A program made the translations under genes and the position numbers. A stretch of DNA of 64,000 nt from Sphaerolaimus hirsutus. Lineage: Eukaryota; Nematoda; Chromadorea; Monhysterida; Sphaerolaimidae. Under the pieces are notes generated by a model. The model ran no database searches. It had not been told where the DNA came from and was given only the letters and a program-made list of their open reading frames with translations. The stretch is from contig OZ038452.1 of NCBI GenBank assembly GCA_964036195.1, positions 25,927,785 to 25,991,784 on the forward strand, given 5' to 3'. Shown here one piece after another: positions 11,794 to 23,300 of the stretch (the stretch's first letter is position 1; every line of letters begins with the position of its first letter).

Positions 11794-14581
11794 TCAAGTG
11801 GAACCGCGTCTCTCAACTTCGCTAAACCGCGCCTCTGTGAGAACATGTCGGTAAATACAAAAACGTCCAATAAAAAGAACCAGTGGCCCAACCGACCCAA
11901 TTTCCTGACATAGCCGTCGATTGCATAGGCGGCCTCCTCGAGTCGCTTGCTCGACTTGTCGATCTCGTCGATCTGGTCCAGGTAGGGCTTCATGTTTTCG
12001 TATTTCAAGTTCAGCTGCTGCACGCGTTCGGCCACCTGCACGGGCAGCTCGAGATGGGAAACAAAATACATACCGTATTTCCTCGAATTACCCCCCGGGG
12101 GGGTATTTTTTCAGAGTTGAAATTTTGAGGGGGCTTAAACGAGGGGGGGGGGGGGGCGGGGGGTATCTCGAGGGGGGGGGGGTTATTGCGCCAGATTGTT
12201 TTGAAGTCCCAGTAGGGTTCAAACGGGATTGACTTTTCGGGATCGGGATCGGGATTGGTTTTTTGAGATTTCGGGATCGGGATCGGTTATTGGCCGGGAT
12301 TGGGGTCACGGGATCGGGATCGGCATTTTTTCGGGATCGGGATTGGGGTCTTGGGATAGAGATTTTGGCCAATGTTTTGGCATCCACAGTTGTTCATAAA
12401 AGGTCTAAAAACACTGTTGGATGCCAGAAACGTGGCATAAAATGAACGCTGGGGGTTTGCGTTCACATTTTTGCATGCAAAAACGTCGTTTTTTCAGTTT
12501 TGATAATTTTCACTAAGTTTTCTGGGATCGGGATCCCGGACTTTGGAGTTTCTCGGGATCGGGATCGGGATTTCGGGATCGGGACTGCGAAATCCCGGAC
12601 GTTCACGGGATCCGGGATCGGGATCCCGTTTGAACCCTAAGTCCCAGTACTAAATTGCCGCTTGAAACGTACGCAGACGTCGAAAAATGCAACAAAAACC
12701 GCCATGTATAAGACTCTGTAGACTTGTATAAGTATGTAGACTGTATACACACTGTTCTAACATAATACAGTCATTGTCATATTTTTCACGTGTGTTCTGC
12801 GTTTCCCGGAGCAATTGTCATCTAAGTTCTCTATACACTAAATTTGGGGGGGGGGTATTTCGAGGGGGGGGTTATAAATTAATAGATGCCATTTTCAGGG
12901 GGGGTATTTCGAGGGGGGGTATTTCGAGGAAATACGGTATACTCGAGGGGGGGGGGGGTTCAATATATAGGCTTTTCCGAGGTATAGAAGGAAGAAAAGG
13001 GAAAAAATCGCTAAAAGTAGAAGAAAAACAGCTAACAATAGGTATGTAAGTACATAAATATAGTACAAAAAATAGCTGAAAAAAAGCAATACGGAACATG
13101 GATTAGAATTTTGAAGGTGAAAAACTATAAAAAGGTACGAAAATTAGCGATTTTGAGCGAAAATTGGGGAAAATTTCTTTAAAATCGCGACAGATAGACA
13201 GATAGCTGGCCGATTGGGGGGGGGGGGGTTAGGGTATAATAGCCCAAAATTTTGCCTCCGGGATAGATAGATAGCTGGCGGATTTGGTGGGGGGGGGTAA
13301 CCCCCCCCTACTAAACCCCTGCCATTTAGTATGTTAAACGATCACATTCATATCGCTAAATTTGCACATAGACATCATATGCAAAAAAACGTCACTGGAC
13401 ATCATCACCGCCATTATCGCAATACAACAATACGCAAACGGGTAAGCACTTCACCCACAGCATTCACAGTCATGGTAGGCAAAATTTACGTGAACTGCTC
13501 CACAATCCGATGGTGCAACTGCTCAATGTCCATCATTTTGGACTTTGGACCGTAGACCTTCTTCTTCAAAATGCCCCAAAGGAAGAAGCCGATTCACTGT
13601 ACCCCTTTTGGTCACCCACCATTCCTACATAAAAATCTTGCAATATGAAATCGTGCACTTCACACAACAAATGGGGGATATTTATCTACCGCCATACCAA
13701 ATTTGAGCACTTTTCATTCAAAATTGACATGTTGGGAGCAGATTGAAACCGTGCGCCTGACGTGCGCCACCCTGTATATCTCATCACAACGTACTGTCAC
13801 TTGTCTGATATACCTGTATATGTTGACTCATAACCATATCTGTAACATATTAGAAATGTCATGACAATTTTTTTTAAAAGCGCGTTTAAAAACACGGGGC
13901 GGTTGAAAAAAGCGCTTTTTCCATCCTACGCCGACCCTCCCATTCACCCACGACCTCCCCTCACCCCACCTGCGTGGTAACAGCCCTGACATCAGTGTAC
14001 CTCTGTGCGGCGGCGGCGTTCATGGCAGCGAGCAGCTTGTACTCGTCCAGGGTGTTCTCGAAGTGCCCGTGCACGTAGTCGGTGAGCTTGTTGAGCATGT
14101 CGGTCGACAGCTCCGCCAGCTCGCCGTCGCACGAGGTGGCTTGTGCCTCCGTTTTGGCTTCGTCCGAGTGCGACCCTACGAATGTGACTGGTGTGCTGCA
14201 GCAGAAGGCAATATACATAAAAAAAGTCGACATAAAGATGAACATTTTTGAAAGAAATCACTGCTTATGGCTATCCCATGACTCCAGTCATATTTAATGA
14301 CCACAATAGACACAACAATACACTGTCGGGCGCTTAAAATAAGAATATTTTTCTCAATACCAAATTTTGTAGGATTTTGAAAAAATCGGTCTTAAATTAA
14401 AAAAGTGATAACCATTTAAAAAAAACCTCATTAAAAAAATTCACTTTTTCCAACCCTAAGAGTGGCAAAAGGAAACAAAACATCGCTAGGCGATAAGTAA
14501 ACCGGAACGAAAAAAGCTGAAAGAAAAAAACACACCAGCCGTCGAGGATGTTGACCGACCCCCGCCATCGGTTGACTTCAT
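11794..14581 (-). CDS. BLOC1S2: BLOC-1 complex subunit 2
   Basis: A complete four-exon gene on the minus strand: 14581-14536, 14175-13970, 12035-11897, 11834-11794; 143 residues, close to the roughly 142 of the human protein. All junctions are in phase with GT-AG ends. After a Ser/Gly-rich start, helical sequence follows, with the family core DEYKLLAAMNAAAAQRYTDV, NLKYENMKPYLDQIDEID, LEEAAYAIDGYVRKLE and the end ARFSEVERR. BLOC1S2 is a coiled-coil subunit of BLOC-1, acting in biogenesis of lysosome-related organelles, and is also shared with BORC in lysosome positioning (known of the family). The start is the ATG whose exon gives correct phase; no other ATG-exon nearby fits. The gene is convergent with the GPCR. 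Intron 2 (12036-13969) is mostly repeats. Confidence is high because the C-terminal junction recreates the conserved KLEA motif. Confidence 0.93.
12072..12939. mobile_element. B-family MITE interrupted by a hAT-like element
   Basis: The outer ends are ACCGTATTTCCTCGAATTAC and GGTATTTCGAGGAAATACGG. The interior contains G runs and, after removal of the insert at 12213-12639, reads continuously like the copy at 14739-15125 (TACTAAA...CGTA.GCAGACGT). It lies in BLOC1S2 intron 2. Confidence 0.75.
12213..12639. mobile_element. TAGGGTTCAAACG hAT-like element, CGGGAT arrays
   Basis: The termini TAGGGTTCAAACGGGAT and ATCCCGTTTGAACCCTA are perfect inverted repeats, flanked by identical AGTCCCAG duplications (12205-12212, 12640-12647). 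Most of the interior is GGGATC-type short tandem repeat around a unique core of about 100 bp. Relatives lie at 43414-43586 and 39968-40055, with fragments near 8625 and 19310. Shared termini link it to the ATCGAATATCG element at 30144-30848. Confidence 0.85.
12945..13321. mobile_element. R1 MITE, left end truncated
   Basis: GATAGATAGATAGCTGG arrays, G runs and the family ending ...ACCCCTG. The left terminus abuts the B-family copy. It lies in BLOC1S2 intron 2. Confidence 0.6.
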
Positions 14582-14738
14582 TCTGAATGCGTATAAATTG
14601 TTGCAACGTTAATAGAACATGATAACTGTAAAAGATACTTCACCGATGTTGATACACGGATTAGAAAGCGCCACCAATGGAGACTTTGTTGCATTTTGGT
14701 AATTTTTTATGATGGCTCTATATATAGGTATATATATT

Positions 14739-15125
14739 TACCATATTTCCTCGAATACTCCCCCGGGGGATTTTTTCAGTGTGGAAATTCTGAGGGGGGT
14801 TAAACGAGGGGGGTATTATTTCGTCATGAAATTTTTTGAAATTCCGGTACTAAACGTATGCAGACGTAGAAAAATGCAAAAAAAACCCACCATGTATAGA
14901 CTCTATAGACTTAATTAGGTATGTAGACGGTATAAATAATGTTTTAACGTAACACTGTCATTGTTTAAACGTGTCCGGCATTGCCCGGATATCAAACCGC
15001 AGCTTTTTTCGTTAACGTTCTCTATACCCTGAATTGGGGGGTATTTGGAGGCGGGTTTTATATTCATAGTGGCCATTTTGTGGGGGGAGGGTATTTCGAT
15101 GGGGGTATATCGAGGAAATTTGGTA
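14739..15125. mobile_element. B-family MITE copy
   Basis: It runs from TACCATATTTCCTCGAATAC to ATATCGAGGAAATTTGGTA, with CCCCCGGGGG and G-run blocks just inside each end and the same core as 12072-12939, without the nested element. It is the cleanest single copy in the window. Confidence 0.7.
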
Positions 15126-15866
15126 GGTGGAAACATAAATGGCTAAAAGTAGGTTGATAAAAAGGTAGATTAGAGTTAAAATCTAAAATATTCCAAAATG
15201 AACAAAAAGGTGGCACGAAATGGCCACGCGTATCTCTCGGAAATTTTGGCTCACCACACGCCGTAATTTTGAGTTCTGCGTTAGAGAGGTTTTTGGATGG
15301 CCAAACATAATTAGTGAAAATTTAGATGAAAAAACAGGCCAAACAATTGAGTTTGAAGTAATTTAAGCTTCATCCAGGTCCTTTGGTCAATTTGCATGAA
15401 GCCTAACATTTTTCTTTATTTACAGCTTTCCGTTCGGTGATGTCCCATTTCAGCATAGTACCGCATGCGAAAACATTTAACGCATACGCTATGCATTTTT
15501 GGTCAACTGAGCAACCGATTTTGTCAATTAAAATAATGGTCACTTTTAGTTGACATCCATTTCGACGTCAACTAGTGTGTGTGTGGCCCCATAGCTCAAA
15601 ATTTCAGTGTGTGGGGCGTTTTTTGCGCACCAAATCAACACCTGGCATTCATGCTCATAGCATTTATAAAAATAAATACATGGACGTGTTTTATATTTAT
15701 TTTTGTATTCATGACTGTAAAGACTCGAATTGTACATACACAGTATCCACCCTCCACAAGCTTAAGCCATGCTATATGTAACACCGTATGGACTTAGCCA
15801 GGATTTTCGAGCGAGGGGGGCAGATCGTATAACGACAGCCCCCCTTAATTTTTTGGGCCAGGCCTC

Positions 15867-16236
15867 CTATGCGCAAATGCCTGGTACGCACAAACGCCCG
15901 GTACGTACAAAATTGTGCCCGCCACGCACATCTGCCCAGTACTTACATGGCTGATGATCTTTGCGTACCGGACAGATGGTCACTAATGTTATTGCACAGC
16001 TTTTTTCACTTCACTGATATCTGAAAATCACTTGAAAAAGTGTCAAGTGAAAAAAACGGTCAAAAATGGCCATTATCCACCATTTTTTCACTTGACACTT
16101 TTTCAAATGATGTTCAAATATATGTGAAGTGACAAAAAGTTAAAATGTAATGTTATTTCGTATCAGGCAGATGTGCGTGGCGGGCACAATTTTGTGCGTA
16201 CCGGGCGTTTGTGCGTACCAGGCATTTGTGCGTACA
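15867..16236. mobile_element. Perfect-armed palindrome, TTGTGCGTACC type
   Basis: Outer arms of about 72 bp (GCGCAAATGCCTGGTACGCA...; inverse ends GTGCGTACCAGGCATTTGTG) enclose a second inverted pair built on CACTTGACACTTTTTCA. The whole unit would fold into one long hairpin. It is nested in the composite at 15788-16524. Confidence 0.7.
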
Positions 16237-16317
16237 AGTGCACCGCCAATTTTTTCTACAAGCTCCCTAGAAAATAGCAATTTAAAAGTGCCATTACTGG
16301 TATTTTTTATGTCTGGC

Positions 16318-16474
16318 CTGGGGCCAGTTCCGCAAGCGGAGAAGTGAGAAGTAAAATGGCAAATGCGAAGTAAATTGAGAGGTAAAATTGCAAAAGCGAA
16401 GAGAAATAATATTTTATTTTTATTTTTTCACTTCTCAATTTACTTCTCACTTCTCAATTTGCGGAACTGGCACA
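16318..16474. mobile_element. CTGGGGCCAGTTCCGCAAG MITE
   Basis: It starts CTGGGGCCAGTTCCGCAAGC and ends TTTGCGGAACTGGCAC, with GAGAAGTGAGAAGTAAA-type subterminal repeats. The extreme terminus (CTGGGGCCAGTYCC) is almost the same as that of the introner-like family, so the two are probably related. A left-end fragment lies at about 48548 in NHA intron 6. Confidence 0.65.
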
Positions 16475-17334
16475 TGGAAAGTGGGGGGGGGGGGCGCTCC
16501 CGCTGGGCCCTGGCTACGTCCTTGTAATACTGTAAAACCACACAATGTACCCCAGATATTGGTAAATATCCAACGTATAAATATATTTATTAAGATACTA
16601 TTTGTAAGATGAAAACGTCAAACAGTAACAGCGACACACCATGTTCTTGGGTTCGACAGAAAAAAGTTGCATTCACTAATATTCTGAAAATATTGCATGC
16701 AATTATAACAGTGAAAATTATTTGAGTAGATTGAAAAACGTTTTACCGGAGTAAATCAGTGTAGGGTAAAAAATAAATTACCTAGGTAATATTTACAAGC
16801 AGAGCAGACTTTTACAGCAGAATGTAGAAAAAAGTAAATAAGTTCATTTAGCATGAGGATCAACTAGCAGAATGCAAATAGATTGAAGACTGATCGACGG
16901 CTATGAACAACCTTGAACATTTCTTATGAAAAGCCGGCGCTATTGTAGTTCCACGGGAAAACGGTTTTCATCATTCATACTTTTTACGAGGTTGAAGTCA
17001 CTTTGAACTTAACTAGTACTAAGCATGACCCTTGATCGCTTTAGCATGGATGCTTTCAAAACGCCCTATAAAATGCCGATTTTAAAGTCTGGACGTTCAA
17101 CCGGAAAACTACAATGGCAATGAAAACCCTTAAGCTTAGTCACAGTTGCTTCTCCTTAAAAAACAGGTACTATCGCCCGTGTTGTCACTAATGTCCATTA
17201 CAATTATCGACAAACCCATAAAATACGAGTCGAAAAGCCGACCATCGCAATCTAAGCATATGAAAAGAAACAAGCAAAGTCAACAAAGGATCAAATCAAA
17301 CACCAGCGACAATTCCAAACGGCGAATCGACCAC

Positions 17335-20300
17335 TCACTGCGGCGGCGTAAAACCAGTCTTCTCAACCACCCTGCGACGACCGGCCGCTTTGGGCGGAGC
17401 GTCGACTTTGGCGTCGCCGATCTCGCCGGCCAACGACTTGCCGGCGGCCGAGTCGGCCACGGCTTTGGGCATCGGGTTGGCGCTCGATTCCAAGTCGACC
17501 GTCAATCGACGCAACACGATGCTGCTCGTGCCGCCGCCGACCGCCCGGGCGTCTGGATTGTTTGGTGTGTTTTAGCGTGTAATTGTCATGAATTTTCGGC
17601 CCGACTCAATTTTACTCACTTAATTCAACTAGCACTTGCCAGCAGTATAATTGAGCCTTACCGATTTCCTCCGTTTTCATCTGCTCAGCATTCTTAATTG
17701 CGTTTTTATGTAAGACAGCGGAAAATCGACTACTGATTTAATCACGACAATGCAATGGTGAGCACACCGGAATGTGCTCACAGGTGCACGCCGCATCAAA
17801 TTTTAGCGAGTTAGTGAATTGCGCTTTTAATCAACGCAGTAGATTAGTTTGATGTCTAATTACACCAAGGGGTCCGAACTTTTTAGCGTAGAATTTTATT
17901 CGGGCGATTTTAGACTGAAATGCATTCAGGAACAACACCAAGAGCGATTTAGAACCTGCGGAACAGATTTCGAAAAAATAAAACTTCCGAAATAATCATG
18001 AAGTTCAACGAGACGAGTTTTTCAGACGAAGGGGGAGAAGTTACATGAAGCGCGAAAATTCGCGCCTCAACCCCCCCCCCCCCCCCCCCCGAAATGCGAT
18101 TTGCGCAAAGCAACTTTACCGGAATTTTTTCTCAAATCGGCCGATTTTGGTAACGGTTTGCCCATTTTCACGTCCAAAAAACTAGATCTGTCAAACTGAT
18201 AAAACAATTTATCGAGACTTAGACAGAGACCGCGGTCTCCTATGAACTCTTAATCATTACACAAAAACAATGAAAAACAAAGCTCACTTTCAGCCTTCTT
18301 TTGTTTCCATCTGCGCTTGTTCTCTTCCGATGACACTTTGGTCGTTTGTTGGTCGCCACTACCGACCGGTTTATCAACTGAACCGTCGGCACCGACGTCG
18401 CCTACAAGACAAGATATGTAGATCGAAAAACGAGGCGCACTTAGGGATGGCCGAAAAAGGTTTTTTTTCAACGACAGGGTTTTTAAAAAAAAACAACCGT
18501 TTTTTTTCAAAAGCTCCCAGATATGGTTATGAGTCAACATATACAGGTATATCAGACAGGTGACAGTACTTTCTGGTGTTACATTTAGCCATATCATGGC
18601 TATGGAGCCATGGAATATCATTATAAGTGGTGATTTCTGTCAAAAATATCCGCTTTGTCGACTTATTATGTATATCGGCTTTTGTCGAACGTTTGTGACT
18701 TTAAGTGAAGTTGGCCTTGGAATAGTGTTTAAATTAAGTTACAATAGAAGGCAAATTCATAAGAAGTGATTTTTCACACTGCACAGGTATATGGAGGCAC
18801 ATTGACTGGATATTATATACTACACTAACATATTACGGCTTATTATGGCACAATAGCATGAACAAATGGAAGCTTTTACACTCAAAATGCCGCAAAACTA
18901 ATGAAAACAACCACAAAAAGTAATGTGCATGTGAAATTGCGCGCAAAAAAATGCAAAATACCTAGTGCTTAGTACAAAAAAATTTTTGGTCAAGGTTTTT
19001 AAAAAAAACGGTTTCAATGGTGAGGTTTTAAAAAACAACAACGTTTTTTTATTAAAAAACCTTTGAAAAAACCCTTGGCCATCCGAAGTCGCACTATACA
19101 TACAAGGTGCGGCAATTAAGACGTACGCTCTAGATTTCGAATAACTTGTCACTGGGTGGTCGGATTCACGTCAAATGTTAGGTCAACATTAACAACTAAA
19201 CAGGAAAGGATCCCTGAAAATATGGCTGCGATAGCTCACCTCGTTCACAAGTTATTCACGCAAACGCGCAATTGTCACTTCACCACCACCTCGTAATAGG
19301 ATTCAAATTGAATTGACTTTTCGGGACCGGAATTGAGATCGGGATTGTTTTTTGTTTGTTTTTCTGGGGGGGGGTTCGCAGCGGTGTGCCTCAAGCATAG
19401 GGGATTTTGAGGGTAGCATTTTAGGGGGGGGGGTCGGCCCCCGAGCACGTGCTAATAACTCAGGAACGGCTTGATGGAAAATGTTGAAATTTTGATATAT
19501 TATGGTTTCAGGTTGGGGCTAATTACAAGTCCGAGGAAATTTCGCTACGACCCCCCTGACTGGAGATAGGGTGGGTCTATAAAAAGGTGGTTTTTGCGAA
19601 AAATTTTGGTGTCGCTGAGAATATGTTAACTTTGCACCGCAATAACTCGGTGATTTGTCAACCGATTTTTGTTGTTTAACTTTCATAAAGCTCACAAATG
19701 TTTGTAGAGTTCATTTCTGAGTTCAAATCGGTGATATTCAATTGTGTATATATCGATTTGGCCGAATTTCCGGGTGTAAAATTTCGCGCAAAATTTTTTT
19801 AGACATGCTATCTTATACTCCTGATCGAGAGAAACTCAAAAACAAAAAATGAGATAGATAGCTCTTTCCAATCAAAAGTTATGGCACTTCAAACTTTCGC
19901 ATCTCATCCACACAAATAATCACATGAAGAACTTCAAAACTTCATATCTGGACCATTTCTTGGCCGATTTTCGTCAATAAGCACTTAAAATGATCGGAAT
20001 AACCTTAAAATGTCATTTCCGTTGTTTATTTACCTATATGTATTTTTATCCTGATAATTACACAGAAGAATTCGCATTATTTTGTTGTACGGGAAATCTG
20101 ATTGAATATATACATAAATAGACAACAAAAATGAAATGTTCAGGTTATTCCAATCATTTGAGGTGCTCATTGACGAAAATCGGCCAAGAAATCATCCAGA
20201 TATGGAGTTTTGAAGTTGCGTGCATTGTTCTTCAAGTGGTTATTTATGTGGATGGGAGGCGAAAGTTTGAAGTGCTATAACTTTTGATTGGGAAGAGCTA

Positions 20301-23300
20301 TCGATCTCATTTTTTTATTTTTGAGTTTCTCTCGATCAGGAGTATAAGATAGCATGCTGAACAGAATTTTTTCAGGAAATTTTGCATTCCGAAAGTGGGC
20401 CAAATCGATATATAAAATATTTAATGTCACTGATTTGACCCAAAAAATGAACTCTCCAAACATTTATGATCCTTTTAAAAGTCAAACGATAAAAATTGGT
20501 TGGGAAATGGGCGAGTTATTGAGGTGCAAAATTTGCATGCTCTGGGCGACACCCAAAATTTTTTCGCAAAAAGTACGTTTTTATAGACCCACCCTATCTC
20601 CAATCAGGGGGGTCGTAGCGAAATTTCCTCGGACTTGTAATTAGCCCCAACCTGAAACCATAATATATCAAAATTTCAGCATTTTCCACCGAGCCGTTCC
20701 TTAGTTATTAGCACGTGCTCGGGGGCCGACCCCCCCCCCCTAAAATGCTACCCTCAAAATCCCCAATGGCCTCAAGCCCTCAATGCATGCACGCCCGCCA
20801 CAAATCCGTTATGCCCATAAGGAAATCGGCGGGCGCTTGCGTAATTGGTCGTAAAGCGAGGTGGTGGAAACGTGACAATTACGCATTTGCGTGAATAACT
20901 TGAGAATGAGTGGAGCTATCGCAGCCATATTTTTAGGGACTCTTTGCTATTTAGTTGTTAATGTTGACCTAAAATTTGACATTGATCCGACTACCCAGTG
21001 ACAAGTTAATTGAAATCTAGAGCGTACCCGGTCTAAATTGCCGCACCCGGTAGTACTGAATATCGGTGTATCGTATCGATTATCCCATATACACACCAAA
21101 TAAACTCAATATAACTGTTGTGATAAATGTCATGTGCCTTTGATGTTGTCTATGTAAAATGATTCTCAATTGCTCATCTCAAAAGCATCGAATCTCAATT
21201 GTTATGAATTGTAATTGAATTGAAATGGCAATCAATTGTACCGTCACATGCTGAATTGGTGTTGTTTTTTTGGCACGCATGTACACTCCTGGAAAAATGT
21301 GTTTAGCCTCCTGATCGGGAACAAAAAAATTCAATGTCTCCCCAGCTGATGTGCGACCTGCATAGGTAATACATTGGATGAATTCTTGTAGAGTAAGGTG
21401 CCTTTATGCCACATGTCGATTGTTAGATTTCTGGGTGTGTTGCTGCTCATTTGACAGCCATCCAAAGTCAAATTTCGCCCTTTGGAAAAAAGTGGAAAAG
21501 TGTTTAACCCTTTTGTGAAAACGTTAAAACAAAGTTAAAAAACATGTTAAAATGATGAATAAGACCTGCACTGTTCAGATATTTATAACTTATTCACAAA
21601 TTTGAATTCAAATTGTTCAAAACAGAAGACTTCAACTGCGATCTCGCACTCGCTGTGATTTTGACCGAATTTTTCTGAATCATCTGTCATCACTCCACAG
21701 ATAAATAATGACCCGGCATGGTGCATATTTTTGAAATCATGAACAAAACGAAATGTTGGCACCATGCCAGCTCATGACTGCACGCATTAAACTAAATGTA
21801 AGAAAAGCAAAAAAAATTCGCAGAAGGTGCTGCGTTCACAGTTAACAAAATATTGATATATACGCAGGGGTCGACATAATGACCCCCACCCCCCTATGTA
21901 AATATGAGTTTCACCCCTCAGTGAACCATATTTAATGTTTGGATTGCCATTGAACCAAAAAAATCAAAGGGCTAAACACATTTTTCCAGGAGTGTATACG
22001 CGGTGATAAAACACGTCCAAGATACCCGCCCCACGTAGCTCCCTCGGAGCAACACCTGCACACTTTTACCAACGCACGCACCGTTACGTTCAGCGTGCTG
22101 GGCACCTTCCCTATCCTCATCCACGGCACCGAGCTTGGCGGCGCCCATCTGCAGGGCGGGCGACGCGCCGCCGCTGTCGGGCGTCGGGCTGCTGCGCACG
22201 CTGCGGTGCGACAGACGGCTGCTCGGACGACGCGGGGTGATCGACTGCCGCTGCGGTTCCGGTCGCGGCGGTTCCGGTCGCGGTGCGGCCGCCGCTGGCG
22301 ACTGTGAATGAATATAAGTGCATGGAACGTGAATAGACTTAGGTATGTGGAGATGGGGAAGCCTCGCGGGACCGGGGCTTGTAATGTACACCGTGAAGAC
22401 AGAAGAGATTCAAAGTCCCGTGAATTTTTCATCTGATATTTCACACTGCATGTAACTAGAGTATTTGAAACTTAACTTTTTATAACAAAGTACATTTGAA
22501 ACTTACCTTCATGTAACTAGAGTATTTGAAACATAGAAAATTAACTTACCTATTTGAAATTTAGATATTTTACTTAACGGGGCACTTTAAACTGTGTGAA
22601 ATGAATGGATAACCTGTATTATACTCACTTTTACAGGACTATGGCTCGGGGCGGCTTCTGCAGGTGCCGCGGGCTTCGATGGTCCAGCTGCCGACGCTTC
22701 GTTCGTTTCGTGTTCCTACGCAAGGAAGGATTGTCAGTTTCGCTGCCAATCTTCACTACAATTTCAAAATATAAACATATTTTTACGAATTTTTTACAAT
22801 AGCAAATCACAAATCAGTTTACGCGCCCGAAATTAACTTTATCCGAACCCATTTCACTTAACATGACATTTTATTTGACGCGCGACCGACCCCTCAGTGC
22901 AAATAAAAACCCGCGCGTAAAAAAATTCCAAACCAAAAAACGCACCCGCAAATTCTGCATACTCTGCGCCAACCATCCCTTGCCGGACGCGGGCTGTCTG
23001 GTGAACCCCCTCTCCTTATCTTCTACGTATTTTCTGGTGTCAGCGATCATACCGCTCATGAGGCGTTCGGCTTTGGCCACCACCTGGTCCAAAGCTCCGC
23101 TGAAAAACTCAAATTCCCCACCCTCCGCGAAAACTGCGAAACGGGAAGGTGGCGATTAAAAGGGGGTAAAAAGTGTTCGATGGATTGATTTCGCGAGCGC
23201 CGATGACACATCATGAAAACTCAAATACGTAGAGCATTTTCTGTTAGCCCTTGAAAGTGTCTCACCTACCCATGCCCTGCGAAGCCTATACTATATTTAC

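Larger units (their letters stand above)
15788..16524. mobile_element. CAGGGACGTAGCC-type composite with nested palindromes
   Basis: The left side reads GGACTTAGCCAGGATTTTCG and the right TGGCTACGTCCTTG, both typical of the family copies at 25284, 29667, 60017 and 61806. Two foldbacks sit inside: 15867-16236 and 16318-16474. No clean target duplication is visible. Confidence 0.55.
14582..17334. other. Intergenic between two minus-strand genes
   Basis: This separates the BLOC1S2 start from the 3' end of the Ser/Arg/Lys-rich gene. It holds a B-family copy (14739-15125), an ACTAGTTGACATC-family fragment (about 15520-15600) and a composite repeat (15788-16524) containing two smaller palindromes. 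About 16525-17334 is AT-rich with no feature I can support. The BLOC1S2 promoter should be at the left edge. Confidence 0.5.

Noticed and set aside
21932-22444. 170-residue minus-strand frame rich in Arg.
   Set aside because: It overlaps the exon at 22301-22106 in another frame. The Pro/Ser frame is the one in phase with neighbouring exons.
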